Assembly (NCBI RefSeq): GCF_003367395.1
Contig: NZ_CP031417.1
Span: 186,001 to 250,000, forward strand
Direction of reading: 5' to 3'
Source: Pseudolabrys taiwanensis
Lineage (GTDB): Bacteria > Pseudomonadota > Alphaproteobacteria > Rhizobiales > Xanthobacteraceae
DNA: 64,000 nt
Part shown: positions 1 through 8,818 of the stretch, one piece after another
Position numbering within the stretch: the first letter of the stretch is position 1
How the letters are laid out: each line of letters starts with the position of its first letter
The notes under the pieces: model-generated
The model's database searches: none
The model's input: the letters and a program-made list of their open reading frames with translations, nothing else
What the model was told of the DNA's origin: nothing
Program-made: the position numbers and the translations under genes

Positions 1-432
1 TTGGAGCGCCTGCAGGACCGCCGCCACGAGCTCGACAGCCGCAATCGCGAGCTGGAGATGCGCGAGACACTGCTGAAGGCCGCCGAGAAGCGGCTCGACG
101 CAAAGGTCAACGAACTCAAGGACATCGAGACGCGCGTCAATTCCGTGAACGAGTCGCGCGAAAAGGCCGAGGTACAGCGGCTCAAGGGCGTCGTTTCGAT
201 GTACGAGAACATGAAGCCGAAAGAGGCGGCGCGCATCTTCGACCGGCTCGACATCAAGATTCTGGTCGAGGTCTCGACCGCCATGAACCCGCGCACGATG
301 TCCGCCATCCTGGCGCAGATGAACCCGGAAGCCGCCGAACGCCTGACGGTCGAGCTGGCTGGCCGCGGTGCGCAAACGGCGCCGGTTGCCGACGAACTGC
401 CCAAGATCGAGGGCCGGCCGAACGGCGGCTGA
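1..432 (+). CDS. MotE-like flagellar motor chaperone (5' truncated)
   Basis: The frame is open at the first base of the window, so the gene begins upstream and the TTG at base 1 is probably an internal codon. The visible 143 residues start with a charged coiled coil (about 1-60), followed by a segment with the motif YENMKPKEAARIFDRLD and then MNPRTMSAILAQMNPEAAERL. This pattern is typical of the MgtE_N-like domain of MotE, which assists the periplasmic motility protein MotC in rhizobia. A flagellar cluster follows directly, which fits. The signal peptide or membrane anchor expected at the N-terminus lies outside the window. The role is inferred from the family and the neighbourhood. Confidence 0.7.
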   Translation: MERLQDRRHELDSRNRELEMRETLLKAAEKRLDAKVNELKDIETRVNSVNESREKAEVQRLKGVVSMYENMKPKEAARIFDRLDIKILVEVSTAMNPRTMSAILAQMNPEAAERLTVELAGRGAQTAPVADELPKIEGRPNGG

Positions 433-524
433 TAATTCCCGTAGAGCCCGCGATCACGGTTAAGGCCCTTTAAACGCCCCGCCCTTAGGCTGCCGTCACC
501 AGTCGTTCCCAGTTGGATCGCGTT

Positions 525-3500
525 ATGACGGCTTTGACCTTCCGCCCGGTGTTTGTGCATGCCTGGGCGCGGCTACGGCGCGCGGCGGCACCGCTTGCGC
601 TCGCCCTTTCGCTTGCGCCGAGCCTTGCCGGGCCGGCCCAGGCCGATGAGCCGGTTAGGGGCACTGTGAGCGTCTTCACCGACGGCGGCTACACGCGGCT
701 TCTGTTTCGCCTGGAAGAAGAAGTGCCCGCGCGCGTCAGCGTCGCCGGCTCGATTATGGTCATCAGCTTCAAGAAGCCCGTGCAGATCGGCGTCGACCGC
801 CTGAGCGACAGCGCGCGCGATTATATCAGCATCGCCCGGCGCGATCCGGACGGCACCGCCATCCGCATCGCCCTCGCGCGCAAGGTGAAGGTCAACACCA
901 TTCCGGCGGGCGACCGCTTCTACGTCGATCTGTTGCCGGACACCTGGACCGGCATTCTGCCCGGGTTGCCGCAGGAGGTGGTCGACGATCTCGCGCGCCG
1001 CGCGCGGGATGCGGAGAAGCTGCTCTATCAGCACAAGATCATCACCAAGCAGAAAGAGCCGCCGCTGCTCCGCGTGCGTGTGGCGCGGCAGCCGACATTC
1101 GTCCGTTACGTCTTCGAGCTGCCGGACGCCGCCAATGTCGTGCCGGATGAAAGCGCCGGTAAGCTGACGCTCAATTTCGACCAGGCGATCCGGTGGGACC
1201 TCGCCGATGCCAAGGCGATCATGCCGCCGACGCTGGAGTCGGTCGATGCGACGACCGATTTCGCGTCGGGTGCCGTGACGTTCACCCTGAACGGGCAGCC
1301 CGAGGTGCGCACCTTCCGCGAGGATCGCAGCATCGTCGTCGATATCGGCACCGGCAGCAAACCGTCGGAAGCCAGCGCCGCGCCGGCTCCTGTCTCGGCG
1401 CCGTCGATCGACGCGCCGGAAACAGTCCCGGCCGCGAAGGATGCATCGACGCCGAAGGCCGACGTCAAGAGCGCGGCACCGACGCCGGCAGCCCCGAAGG
1501 GTGAAGCGCTGAAGCCCGACGTCGCGCCGCGCTCAGAAGCGCCGAAGGCGGATGCCGCAAAGCCGGTCGCGCAGGCGGCGGCGCCCACGACGGCCGAACC
1601 GCCGAAGGCCGCGCCGGTAGCGGAGGCGGCGCCGAAGGCAACGATCAAGGACGGGGTCAAGGAGCCGGCGAAGCCCGCGGCCAAGATGGCTAAGACCGAT
1701 GCGAACAATGTCGTCGCCGGTCTGGAGCAGTCCGGCAACACGTTGCGGCTCGATTTTCCGTTTGCGGCGCCCACCCCGGCAGCCGTCTTCCGGCGTGGCG
1801 ATACGGTGTGGCTGGTCTTCGATAGCGATAAGAAGATCGACATCGCCGCGCTCACGGCCGACAAGAGCAGCGGCATTCGCAGCGCGAAACTTGAGCGCGG
1901 CAGCGACGGCGAGGCAATTCTCCGCATTCGCTTGGCGCGTCCGCGCCTCGTCAGTCTCGTAGCGGATGGGCCCGAGTGGGTCGTCACCATCGCCGACGCC
2001 GTGATGACGCCGACGCAACCGCTCTCGGTTACGCGTGCGCTGCTCGGCAAGGCGCATACCAGCATCGCCATGCCGTTCGACGGGCCGGGCCATCTGCATG
2101 TGCTGAAAGACAAGGATGTCGGCAGCACGCTCATGGTCGTCACGGGGCTCGGCCCCGCCCGCGGCTTCCTTAAGCAGCAGGATTTCGTCGAACTGCGCGC
2201 GCTCGTCTCGACTCATGGCATCGTCGTCGAGCCGCTGGCCGATGACGTCGCCGCCGATCTCGAGGCCGATCGCGTCACCTTCAGCCGGCCCGGCGGGTTG
2301 TCGCTATCGCCGACCGATCAGGCGGAGGAGCAAATCGCCTCCACCTTCCGCTCTTTGACATTCGATCCGCAGACCTGGGGCTACGATCGTCAGGCCGTTT
2401 TCAACGATCGCCAGTCGGAGTTGATCCGTCTGGCCGCCGCGGCGCCCGACGCCAAGCGCAAACAGGCGCGCCTCAATCTCGCGCGCTTCTATCTGGCGCG
2501 CGACATGGCGGCGGAAGCCAAGGGCGTGATCGACGTTGCGCTCGCGGACCCGCAGGAGGCCAACGATGTCACCGGCAGCATCCTGCGCGCCGTCGCTGAG
2601 GTGATGCTGGACCGGCCGCAGGAGGCGTTGAAGGTCTTGGCGTCGCCACAGGTCGCGAGCCAGCAAGATGCGCCGATCTGGCGCGCGGTCGCCTTCGCGC
2701 GCGAGGGCAAGTGGCCGGAGGCCCGCGAGGCTTTCAAAGGCAGCGAGGCGACGCTCGGCAACTTGCCGCTCGAATTGCAACGTGTCGCAATGCTTGAAGC
2801 GTTGCGCGCGGCGATTGAGGTCCGCGACTTCACCGCCGCGTCGCGATTGCTGAATGACTTCGAAACCGCCGGCATTCCCGCCGACATCGATCCCACCGTC
2901 AAAGTGCTGGCTGGCCGTCTCAACGAAGGCCTTGGCCGCAAGGATGACGCGCTGGCCAATTATCACGCCGCCGCCGACTCCACCGATCGTCGTGCCGCAT
3001 CGCAAGCGCGTCTGCGCGAGATCGCCTTGCTGCAAGCGAGCGGGCAAATGCCGCGCAAGGAAGCGATCGTCGCGTTGGAGACGCTGACCGCCGTATGGCG
3101 CGGCGACGAGACCGAAGCCGAAGGTTTGAGGCTGCTGGCGCAGCTTTACACCCAGGAGAACCGTTTTCGCGACGCCTTCCACGTCATGCGCGCGGCGCTG
3201 CGGTCGAATCCGAATTCGGACATGACGCGCAAACTCCAGGACGAGGCCGCCGCCACGTTCGACAGCCTGTTCCTCGAGGGCAAAGGCGACACGCTGCCGG
3301 CGGTCGAAGCGCTCGGTCTATTTTACGACTATCGTGAACTGACGCCCATTGGGCGCCGGGGTGACGAGATGATCCGGCGCCTGGCCGACCGTCTGGTGGC
3401 CGTCGACTTGCTCGACCAGGCCGCGGAGTTGTTGCAGCACCAGGTCGATCATCGCTTGCAAGGCGCGGCGCGGTCGCAGGTCGCGACGCGTCTGGCGCTG

Positions 3501-4280
3501 ATCTATCTAATGAACCGCCGGCCGGAGCGGGCGCTGGCGACGCTGCAGTCGACGCGCATGGGCGATCTCTCCAACGAAATACGCGATCAGCGTTTGTTGC
3601 TCGAGGCGCGCGCGCTGTCGGACATCGGTCGGCATGAACTGGCGCTCGAACTGATTGCCAATGTCAAAGGCCCGGAAGCGATGCGGCTGCGTTCCGACAC
3701 GTTGTGGGCGGCGCAGCGGTGGCGCGAGGCGGCCGAGCAGATCGAGTTGCTGATGGGCGAGCGCTGGCGCGACTTCGCGCCGCTGAATGACGACGAGCGC
3801 AGCGACGTTCTGCGCGCGGCGGTTGGTTACACGCTCGCCGACGAGACCATCGGGCTTGGCCGGCTGCGGGAGAAGTTCGCGGCGAAAATGGCCGAGAGTA
3901 CCGATGCGCGCGCCTTCGAAACCGTGAGCGTGCCGATCGGCGGCAACCGTCCGGAATTCCTCGCGGTCGCCAAGCGCCTTGCGGCCGTCGATACCTTGCA
4001 GGGCTTCTTGCGCGACATGCGTAAGCGCTTTCCAGACGGCACGCCGCAAGCGCCGTCACCGTCCGCGGCGGGCGAAGCCGCGATGCAGGCCAAGGAAGCT
4101 GAAGCGCAGGCGAAGAAGGCCGCAGCCGCCGAGAAGGCCGCTGTGAACGCGCCGGCGGATCCGGCGTCGGCATCGCCGTTGCCGCCGAAGGCGCCGGCGG
4201 GGGTGCCGTTGCGGCCCGACATGACGCCGACGGGCTCGATCCCGAAGCCGGCGGCACAGCAGCGCGCGGCGGCGCGCTAG
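525..4280 (+). CDS. large exported tetratricopeptide-repeat protein of the flagellar cluster
   Basis: A protein of about 1251 residues. I chose the ATG at 525 over the in-frame TTG at 513 because it puts an Ala/Leu-rich signal peptide, ending near AGPAQA, at the N-terminus. Residues 45-130 look like a beta-rich AMIN-like region. Then comes a long Ala/Pro/Lys-rich low-complexity linker (about 290-400), a second beta-rich segment, and from about 620 a helical TPR-like superhelix (repeats such as ARLNLARFYLARDMAAEAKG). The tail is again Ala/Pro/Lys-rich. It probably acts in the periplasm as a scaffold for motor or flagellum assembly, but this is inferred from position only. Its stop overlaps the stop of the convergent fliP gene by 4 bases. 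Confidence 0.75.
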   Translation: MTALTFRPVFVHAWARLRRAAAPLALALSLAPSLAGPAQADEPVRGTVSVFTDGGYTRLLFRLEEEVPARVSVAGSIMVISFKKPVQIGVDRLSDSARDYISIARRDPDGTAIRIALARKVKVNTIPAGDRFYVDLLPDTWTGILPGLPQEVVDDLARRARDAEKLLYQHKIITKQKEPPLLRVRVARQPTFVRYVFELPDAANVVPDESAGKLTLNFDQAIRWDLADAKAIMPPTLESVDATTDFASGAVTFTLNGQPEVRTFREDRSIVVDIGTGSKPSEASAAPAPVSAPSIDAPETVPAAKDASTPKADVKSAAPTPAAPKGEALKPDVAPRSEAPKADAAKPVAQAAAPTTAEPPKAAPVAEAAPKATIKDGVKEPAKPAAKMAKTDANNVVAGLEQSGNTLRLDFPFAAPTPAAVFRRGDTVWLVFDSDKKIDIAALTADKSSGIRSAKLERGSDGEAILRIRLARPRLVSLVADGPEWVVTIADAVMTPTQPLSVTRALLGKAHTSIAMPFDGPGHLHVLKDKDVGSTLMVVTGLGPARGFLKQQDFVELRALVSTHGIVVEPLADDVAADLEADRVTFSRPGGLSLSPTDQAEEQIASTFRSLTFDPQTWGYDRQAVFNDRQSELIRLAAAAPDAKRKQARLNLARFYLARDMAAEAKGVIDVALADPQEANDVTGSILRAVAEVMLDRPQEALKVLASPQVASQQDAPIWRAVAFAREGKWPEAREAFKGSEATLGNLPLELQRVAMLEALRAAIEVRDFTAASRLLNDFETAGIPADIDPTVKVLAGRLNEGLGRKDDALANYHAAADSTDRRAASQARLREIALLQASGQMPRKEAIVALETLTAVWRGDETEAEGLRLLAQLYTQENRFRDAFHVMRAALRSNPNSDMTRKLQDEAAATFDSLFLEGKGDTLPAVEALGLFYDYRELTPIGRRGDEMIRRLADRLVAVDLLDQAAELLQHQVDHRLQGAARSQVATRLALIYLMNRRPERALATLQSTRMGDLSNEIRDQRLLLEARALSDIGRHELALELIANVKGPEAMRLRSDTLWAAQRWREAAEQIELLMGERWRDFAPLNDDERSDVLRAAVGYTLADETIGLGRLREKFAAKMAESTDARAFETVSVPIGGNRPEFLAVAKRLAAVDTLQGFLRDMRKRFPDGTPQAPSPSAAGEAAMQAKEAEAQAKKAAAAEKAAVNAPADPASASPLPPKAPAGVPLRPDMTPTGSIPKPAAQQRAAAR

Positions 4281-5041
4281 TTGCCGCCGTAGCTCTGGAT
4301 CAGCGAGCCGGCGACGAGGCTCCAGCCGTCCACCAGCACGAAGAAGATCAGCTTGAACGGCAGGGACACGGTGACGGGGGGCAACATCATCATGCCCATC
4401 GACATCAGCACCGAGGCCACCACCAGGTCGATGATCAGGAACGGCAAGAAGAGCAGGAAGCCGATCTCGAAGGCGCGCTTGAGTTCGGAGATCATGAAGG
4501 CCGGGATCAGGATGCGCAGCGAGAGCTGGTCCGGCGTCGCCGGCTCCGGCTCCTTGGCGAGGTCCATGAACAGCCGCAGGTCCTTGTCGCGGACGTTCTT
4601 CTGCATGAAGGCGCGCAACGGCACGCTGCCGCGCTCGAACGCCTGCTCGGCGGTGATCTGGTTGGCGACCAGCGGCCGGATGCCGGTCTCATAGGCCGTC
4701 TGCAGCGTCGGACCCATCACGAAGGCGGTCAGGAACAGCGACAGCGCGATGATGACGGCGTTCGGCGGTGCCGTGCCGGTGCCGAGCGCGGTGCGCAGCA
4801 GCGACAGCACGACGACGATGCGCGTGAACGACGTCATCATGACCAAGATCGACGGCGCCAGCGACAACACCGTCAACAGCGCGATCATCTGGATCACGCG
4901 TTCGGTGAGGCCGGCACCTTGGCCGAAATTGATGCTGACGTCTTGCGCGCCGGCAGGCACCGTCGCGGCGAGCATCACCCCTACTACCCCGACCGCCACC
5001 GTCAACAACTGACGGACGCGGCGGCCGGAAACCGATATCAC
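4277..5041 (-). CDS. fliP: flagellar type III export apparatus protein FliP
   Basis: A 254-residue protein with a cleavable signal peptide (ending near VPAGAQD) and four membrane segments. The FliP signatures MTSFTRIVVVLSLLRTALG and the C-terminal stretch MGMMMLPPVTVSLPFKLIFF are clear. FliP forms the core of the export gate in the inner membrane with FliQ and FliR, both encoded further on. The start is a GTG at 5041-5039, which overlaps the stop of fliO (GTGA), so the two genes are translationally coupled. Length and motifs are normal for the family. Confidence 0.97.
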   Translation of the reverse strand: MISVSGRRVRQLLTVAVGVVGVMLAATVPAGAQDVSINFGQGAGLTERVIQMIALLTVLSLAPSILVMMTSFTRIVVVLSLLRTALGTGTAPPNAVIIALSLFLTAFVMGPTLQTAYETGIRPLVANQITAEQAFERGSVPLRAFMQKNVRDKDLRLFMDLAKEPEPATPDQLSLRILIPAFMISELKRAFEIGFLLFLPFLIIDLVVASVLMSMGMMMLPPVTVSLPFKLIFFVLVDGWSLVAGSLIQSYGGN

Positions 5042-6048
5042 GGTTTCCCGGAAGGACGGCCGAGCAAGCTGGCCATCTCCTCTTCAAGGTTGTCGTAGAG
5101 GTTCTTGCCGGCTTGCGGGGGCTCCGCCTTCGGCTCTGGCTTGATGTCGAGCTTCGGCTCTTGCTTCGGTTCGAACTTCGGCAGGTCGAACTTGGGTTCG
5201 GGCTTGGCTTCCGCCTTGGGTTCGAACTTGGGTTCGAATTTGGGCTCGGCTTTCGGTTCGAACTTCGGTTCGACGCGCGGCTTGAACTCGCGCAGGCGCG
5301 GCTCCGCGGGCTTGGCGACTTGTCCGGCCAACGGATCGGTGACCGGCGGGCGGCCTTCCGGCGCCGGGGCACGGCGCAGCGCGGCCTCGAGTTGAAGCGC
5401 CATCTCCGCGAGATTGTGGTCGGCCTGACCCGCGGCCTGAGCCGGCTCGGCGGCTACCGGGGGGATGGTCGGCGCACGCGGCGCCGGCGCGTCAACGCGG
5501 GGTGCCCGCGGCACGTTGAGCTCAGGTGCGAGCCGCGGCGGCGGTTCGGTCGGCAGCGGCGCGAAATTGTCGGCCGGACGCGGACGCGCGCCCGGTTCGG
5601 GCGCGAGCCAGGGCTCTTCGGTCGCTGACGAACGGAAGGGGCGGGCCGGGGCGACAGGCGCGGGCTCGTGCAGCGGCTGCAACGGCCACGCCGTTTCAGG
5701 CTGCGCCGCGCGCAATTCAGTGCGGCCGGTCTCACGCAGGGTCGCTTCGCGCCCGGCGGCGCGGACGATGTTCTGTTCGACGACAACGTCGGTCGGACCG
5801 CCGATCATCAGCAGATGCTCGATGTTGTCGCGGCGAATCAGCACCAGCCGGCGGCGGCCGTCGACCGTCGCTGCGTCGATGACGGCGAGGCGCGGCTGGC
5901 GGCCACGGGCGCCGGCGCCGCCAAGACGGCTGGCGCCGAACCGGCGCACCAGCCAAGCGGTCACGCCGATCAGGCCAAGCACCACGAGGAAGGCAATGAA
6001 GAAGCGCGCGGCCAGCGGCATCTCCGAGCCGAATAGGCTTTCGAACAT
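5038..6048 (-). CDS. fliO: flagellar biosynthesis protein FliO with long Pro/Lys/Glu-rich tail
   Basis: The first ~80 residues are typical FliO: a single membrane segment (FFIAFLVVLGLIGVTAWLV) followed by a small cytoplasmic beta domain with the pattern RLAVIDAATVDGRRRLVLI and LLMIGGPTDVVVE. FliO helps assemble the FliP ring of the export gate. The remaining ~250 residues are low-complexity, Pro/Ala/Arg-rich and then built from EPKFEPK-like repeats (about 5110-5290). This makes the protein about 336 residues, well over the usual 90-150. I prefer the ATG at 6048 over the TTG at 6051. It is upstream of, and overlapping, fliP. Confidence 0.88.
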   Translation of the reverse strand: MFESLFGSEMPLAARFFIAFLVVLGLIGVTAWLVRRFGASRLGGAGARGRQPRLAVIDAATVDGRRRLVLIRRDNIEHLLMIGGPTDVVVEQNIVRAAGREATLRETGRTELRAAQPETAWPLQPLHEPAPVAPARPFRSSATEEPWLAPEPGARPRPADNFAPLPTEPPPRLAPELNVPRAPRVDAPAPRAPTIPPVAAEPAQAAGQADHNLAEMALQLEAALRRAPAPEGRPPVTDPLAGQVAKPAEPRLREFKPRVEPKFEPKAEPKFEPKFEPKAEAKPEPKFDLPKFEPKQEPKLDIKPEPKAEPPQAGKNLYDNLEEEMASLLGRPSGKP

Positions 6049-6245
6049 CAAATCACTCCAGTGTTGTTCGCGCTGCCGCTATCGAACGGGAATCGTGCCA
6101 ATAGTTAACTTTTATAGGCACTATTTGCCGCCCGGGATACTAGTTCGATATTAACAAATAAAGGCCGTTTCCGCACCAAAGCCGCGTTTTCAGATAGTTG
6201 GTATGGTAAACAACAGTTCCATCCTGGGAGTTCCGCGGCGATCTA

Positions 6246-6264
6246 TTTACCAGCCGTTAACCAT
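6246..6264 (+). promoter_or_regulatory. putative CtrA binding box upstream of flgB
   Basis: The sequence TTTA-N7-TTAACCAT closely matches the CtrA consensus TTAA-N7-TTAA(C). It lies about 75 bases before the flgB start, in the 285-base divergent gap between fliO and flgB, which is clearly AT-richer than the coding DNA. CtrA drives early flagellar promoters in many alphaproteobacteria. Other TTAA tetramers occur at 6105 and 6151 without a paired half-site. Confidence 0.55.
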
Positions 6265-6336
6265 ACCCCCGGCAAAGTCTGCCTAGTGCTGCGTTGCACC
6301 ACATGATTCTACCGGCAGATTGCGGGGGTCGGCCTC

Positions 6337-6741
6337 ATGGCCATTACCGATATACCAATCTTTTCCATGCTGCGGACGCGGCTCGACTGGGCGCAGAGCC
6401 GGCAACGTCTGCTGGCCGAGAACGTGGCCAACTCCGACACCCCAAATTACCGGGCGCGCGATCTCGCGCCCCTGAATTTTCCTGACCCAGCCAAGGTCGC
6501 GACCGCCGCCCCGCCGCGCGTGCAGCTTGCGCAGACCGAGGCGGGGCATTTCGGCATGGCCGAAGGCAGCAGCCAATTCAGCGAGAGCAAGGCGGGCTAC
6601 GACGTCCGCCCGACCGGCAACGCCGTCAGTCTCGAAGAAGAGATGATGAAGGTGGCCGCCAACCAGATGGATTACCAGGCCGCATCGGCGCTCTACACGC
6701 GCAGCCTTGGCCTCATCAAAACCGCGATCGGCAAGCGCTGA
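6337..6741 (+). CDS. flgB: flagellar basal-body rod protein FlgB
   Basis: A 134-residue rod protein, normal length for FlgB. The N-terminus carries the rod/hook signature LLAENVANSDTPNYRARDL and the C-terminus the matching helix EEEMMKVAANQMDYQAASALY. The two terminal helices pack together in the proximal rod. The protein is exported by the flagellar type III machine and has no signal peptide. It is the first gene of a plus-strand flagellar operon (flgB-flgC-fliE-fliQ-fliR-flhB), about 75 bases downstream of a putative CtrA box. Confidence 0.96.
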   Translation: MAITDIPIFSMLRTRLDWAQSRQRLLAENVANSDTPNYRARDLAPLNFPDPAKVATAAPPRVQLAQTEAGHFGMAEGSSQFSESKAGYDVRPTGNAVSLEEEMMKVAANQMDYQAASALYTRSLGLIKTAIGKR

Positions 6742-6761
6742 GCGGAACGGAGCTAAGGACG

Positions 6762-7181
6762 ATGGCCAGTTTGGACTTCATGAAGACGATGGCGATCGCG
6801 GCCTCCGGTTTGCGCGCGCAAGCCGGTCGCATGCGCATCATCTCGGAGAACATCGCCAACGCCGACTCGACGCCGTCGCGTCCGGGCGCCGATCCCTACC
6901 GCCGCAAGATTCCGACCTTCAAGGCGGAGTTCGACCGCGCCGTGGACGCACAGATCGTCGAGCTCGGCAAGACCCAACCCGACACGTCGGCATTCCGCAT
7001 GAAGTACGAGCCGGGCCATCCCGCCGCCGATCAGAACGGCAACGTCAAATATCCGAACGTCAACTCGCTCGTTGAAATGACGGATATGCGGGAGGCTCAG
7101 CGTTCATACGAGGCGAACATCAATGTGATCAGCGCCACCCGGCGCATGCTGCAGCGTACCATCGACATCCTCAAAGCCTGA
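6762..7181 (+). CDS. flgC: flagellar basal-body rod protein FlgC
   Basis: A 139-residue proximal rod protein. The N-terminal rod motif is RIISENIANADSTPSRPGADPY (shown in part: SENIANADSTPSRPG). The C-terminal helix is MTDMREAQRSYEANINVISA, typical of FlgC. It lies 20 bases after flgB with a Shine-Dalgarno-like GGAG before the ATG, so it is co-transcribed. It builds the rod together with FlgB and FliE and is exported without a signal peptide. Confidence 0.96.
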   Translation: MASLDFMKTMAIAASGLRAQAGRMRIISENIANADSTPSRPGADPYRRKIPTFKAEFDRAVDAQIVELGKTQPDTSAFRMKYEPGHPAADQNGNVKYPNVNSLVEMTDMREAQRSYEANINVISATRRMLQRTIDILKA

Positions 7182-7192
7182 AGGTTCAGACA

Positions 7193-7564
7193 ATGTCATC
7201 ACCTCTCTCTGCCGCAAGCGCCTACGCCAACATCGCGCGCCTGACGACCGATTCCAACGCCGCCGGCGGTTTCGCCAACGCCTCGCGTCTGACCGGCGAT
7301 CCGAGCGCCGCGCTCGCCCGCGGCATGGGCATGCCGGAGCCGAGCCAGACGAGCTTTTCGTCGGTGTTGAAAGAGGCGATCGGCGCGGTGAACGAACTTG
7401 GCCAGAAGTCCGACACCCAGACGCGCAACGCCGTGAACGGCAAGGCGAACATGGTGGACGTCGTGACCGCGGTCTCCGAAACCGAGGTTGCCATCGACGC
7501 GGTGGTCGCGGTCCGCGACAAGGTGATCGCGGCCTACGAAGAAATCATGCGGATGCCGATCTAA
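7193..7564 (+). CDS. fliE: flagellar hook-basal body complex protein FliE
   Basis: A 123-residue protein. The conserved part is the C-terminal half: FSSVLKEAIGAVNELGQKSD, then the stretch around ANMVDVVTAVSETEVAIDAV, ending in YEEIMRMPI, the hallmark C-terminus of FliE. FliE is the adapter between the MS ring/export gate and the rod and is exported by the type III apparatus. The first ~45 residues are Ala-rich and variable, as in other rhizobial FliE proteins. It starts 11 bases after flgC, in the same operon. Confidence 0.95.
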   Translation: MSSPLSAASAYANIARLTTDSNAAGGFANASRLTGDPSAALARGMGMPEPSQTSFSSVLKEAIGAVNELGQKSDTQTRNAVNGKANMVDVVTAVSETEVAIDAVVAVRDKVIAAYEEIMRMPI

Positions 7565-7624
7565 CCTTGGTCAAACGGGCTTACGCGCCACAAGAGCGCG
7601 AGGCCTCAGGGCAGAGCAGTCTAT

Positions 7625-7888
7625 ATGACAGGACCTGAAGTTCTCGATATCGGTCGCGAGGCGATCTTCACGCTGATTCTCGTATCCGCGCCGGTCATGC
7701 TGGTGGGGCTCGCGGTCGGCGTCGCGGTCTCTTTGCTGCAGGCGCTGACGCAATTGCAGGAGCAGACCATCGCCTTCGTGCCGAAGATCCTGGCGATCTT
7801 CGTCTCGCTGCTCATCGCGCTGCCGTTCATGGCCGAAAAGCTGCACGGAGAGATGCTGCGCATCGCCGCGCGCATCGCCACCGGCTGA
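7625..7888 (+). CDS. fliQ: flagellar export gate protein FliQ
   Basis: An 87-residue protein with two hydrophobic hairpin segments (about 15-38 and 50-72) separated by the conserved loop LQALTQLQEQTIAFVPKI. That motif and the length identify FliQ, which joins FliP and FliR in the export gate of the inner membrane. It lies 60 bases after fliE. A 147-base gap separates it from fliR in which I see no gene. Confidence 0.96.
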   Translation: MTGPEVLDIGREAIFTLILVSAPVMLVGLAVGVAVSLLQALTQLQEQTIAFVPKILAIFVSLLIALPFMAEKLHGEMLRIAARIATG

Positions 7889-8035
7889 TGGCGTGACTTG
7901 CGTTTTGGCTGGAACCGGTCCGGCCGTCCGCCTTTCTTTTGCAAGCGGCAAGAGAATCGTGGATGCCAAGCGTGAGCCCAGGTCCAGGCGGACCTGGTGC
8001 GACTGTTCGAGAGCCCCTCGGGCGCGGATAGGCTG

Positions 8036-8806
8036 ATGCGCATCGACATCTCATTCCTCCCGGCGCTGGCCGCGGCGTTCATTTTAACGTTCGCGCGCGT
8101 CGGCACGATGATGATGATGTTGCCCGGCATCGGCGAGAGAAACATCCCCTCGCGCGTGCGCCTGACGGTTGCGCTGGTGCTGACGGGCCTCATCACGCCG
8201 CTGCACCGCAGCGCCTACGCGGTCGATCTCAACACGCTGGCGCCGGTGATGGTCGTTCTGGTCGAGGAAATCATCGTCGGCGCCGTGCTCGGCATGACCG
8301 CACGGCTCGCCATCTCGGCGCTGCAAATCGCCGGCTCGATCATCGCGCAGCAATTGGGCCTCGGCTTCGTCACGGCGATCGATCCGACCCAGGATCAGCA
8401 GGGCATGATCCTGGGCAACTTTCTAACCTTGCTCGGCATCGCGCTCATTTTCGCGACCGATCTGCACCACCTGGTCATCATCGCCATCAACGACAGCTAT
8501 ACGATCTTCCGGCCCGGCGAGATGCCGCTGTCCGGCGACGTCGCGCAGCATATCACGCACGTCGTCGCGACCGCGTTCCGCATCGGTGTCCAATTGTCGG
8601 CGCCGTTTCTGGCCTTCGGTCTCTTGTTCAATCTCGGCCTCGGCGTGCTGTCGCGGCTGATGCCGCAGATGCAGGTGTTCTTCATCGGCATTCCGGTCAC
8701 CATTCTGGTCGGCCTGATGCTCCTGGTGCTGGTGCTCGGGGCCATGATGGGCCTGTTCACCGGATATATCGGGAACGTCCTCGGCCAACTCGCGCCCACC
8801 GGATAA
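8036..8806 (+). CDS. fliR: flagellar export gate protein FliR
   Basis: A polytopic membrane protein of 256 residues, normal for FliR. I chose the ATG at 8036 (MRIDISFLPALAAAFILTFA) over the upstream GTG at 7997, because family members begin with this hydrophobic stretch. Conserved features include RVGTMMMMLPGIGERNIPSR near residue 30 and the IIAQQLGLGFVTAIDPTQ region. FliR caps the FliP/FliQ gate and contacts FlhB, which starts 12 bases downstream. Confidence 0.95.
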   Translation: MRIDISFLPALAAAFILTFARVGTMMMMLPGIGERNIPSRVRLTVALVLTGLITPLHRSAYAVDLNTLAPVMVVLVEEIIVGAVLGMTARLAISALQIAGSIIAQQLGLGFVTAIDPTQDQQGMILGNFLTLLGIALIFATDLHHLVIIAINDSYTIFRPGEMPLSGDVAQHITHVVATAFRIGVQLSAPFLAFGLLFNLGLGVLSRLMPQMQVFFIGIPVTILVGLMLLVLVLGAMMGLFTGYIGNVLGQLAPTG

Positions 8807-8818
8807 ACGGAGCGCGAC

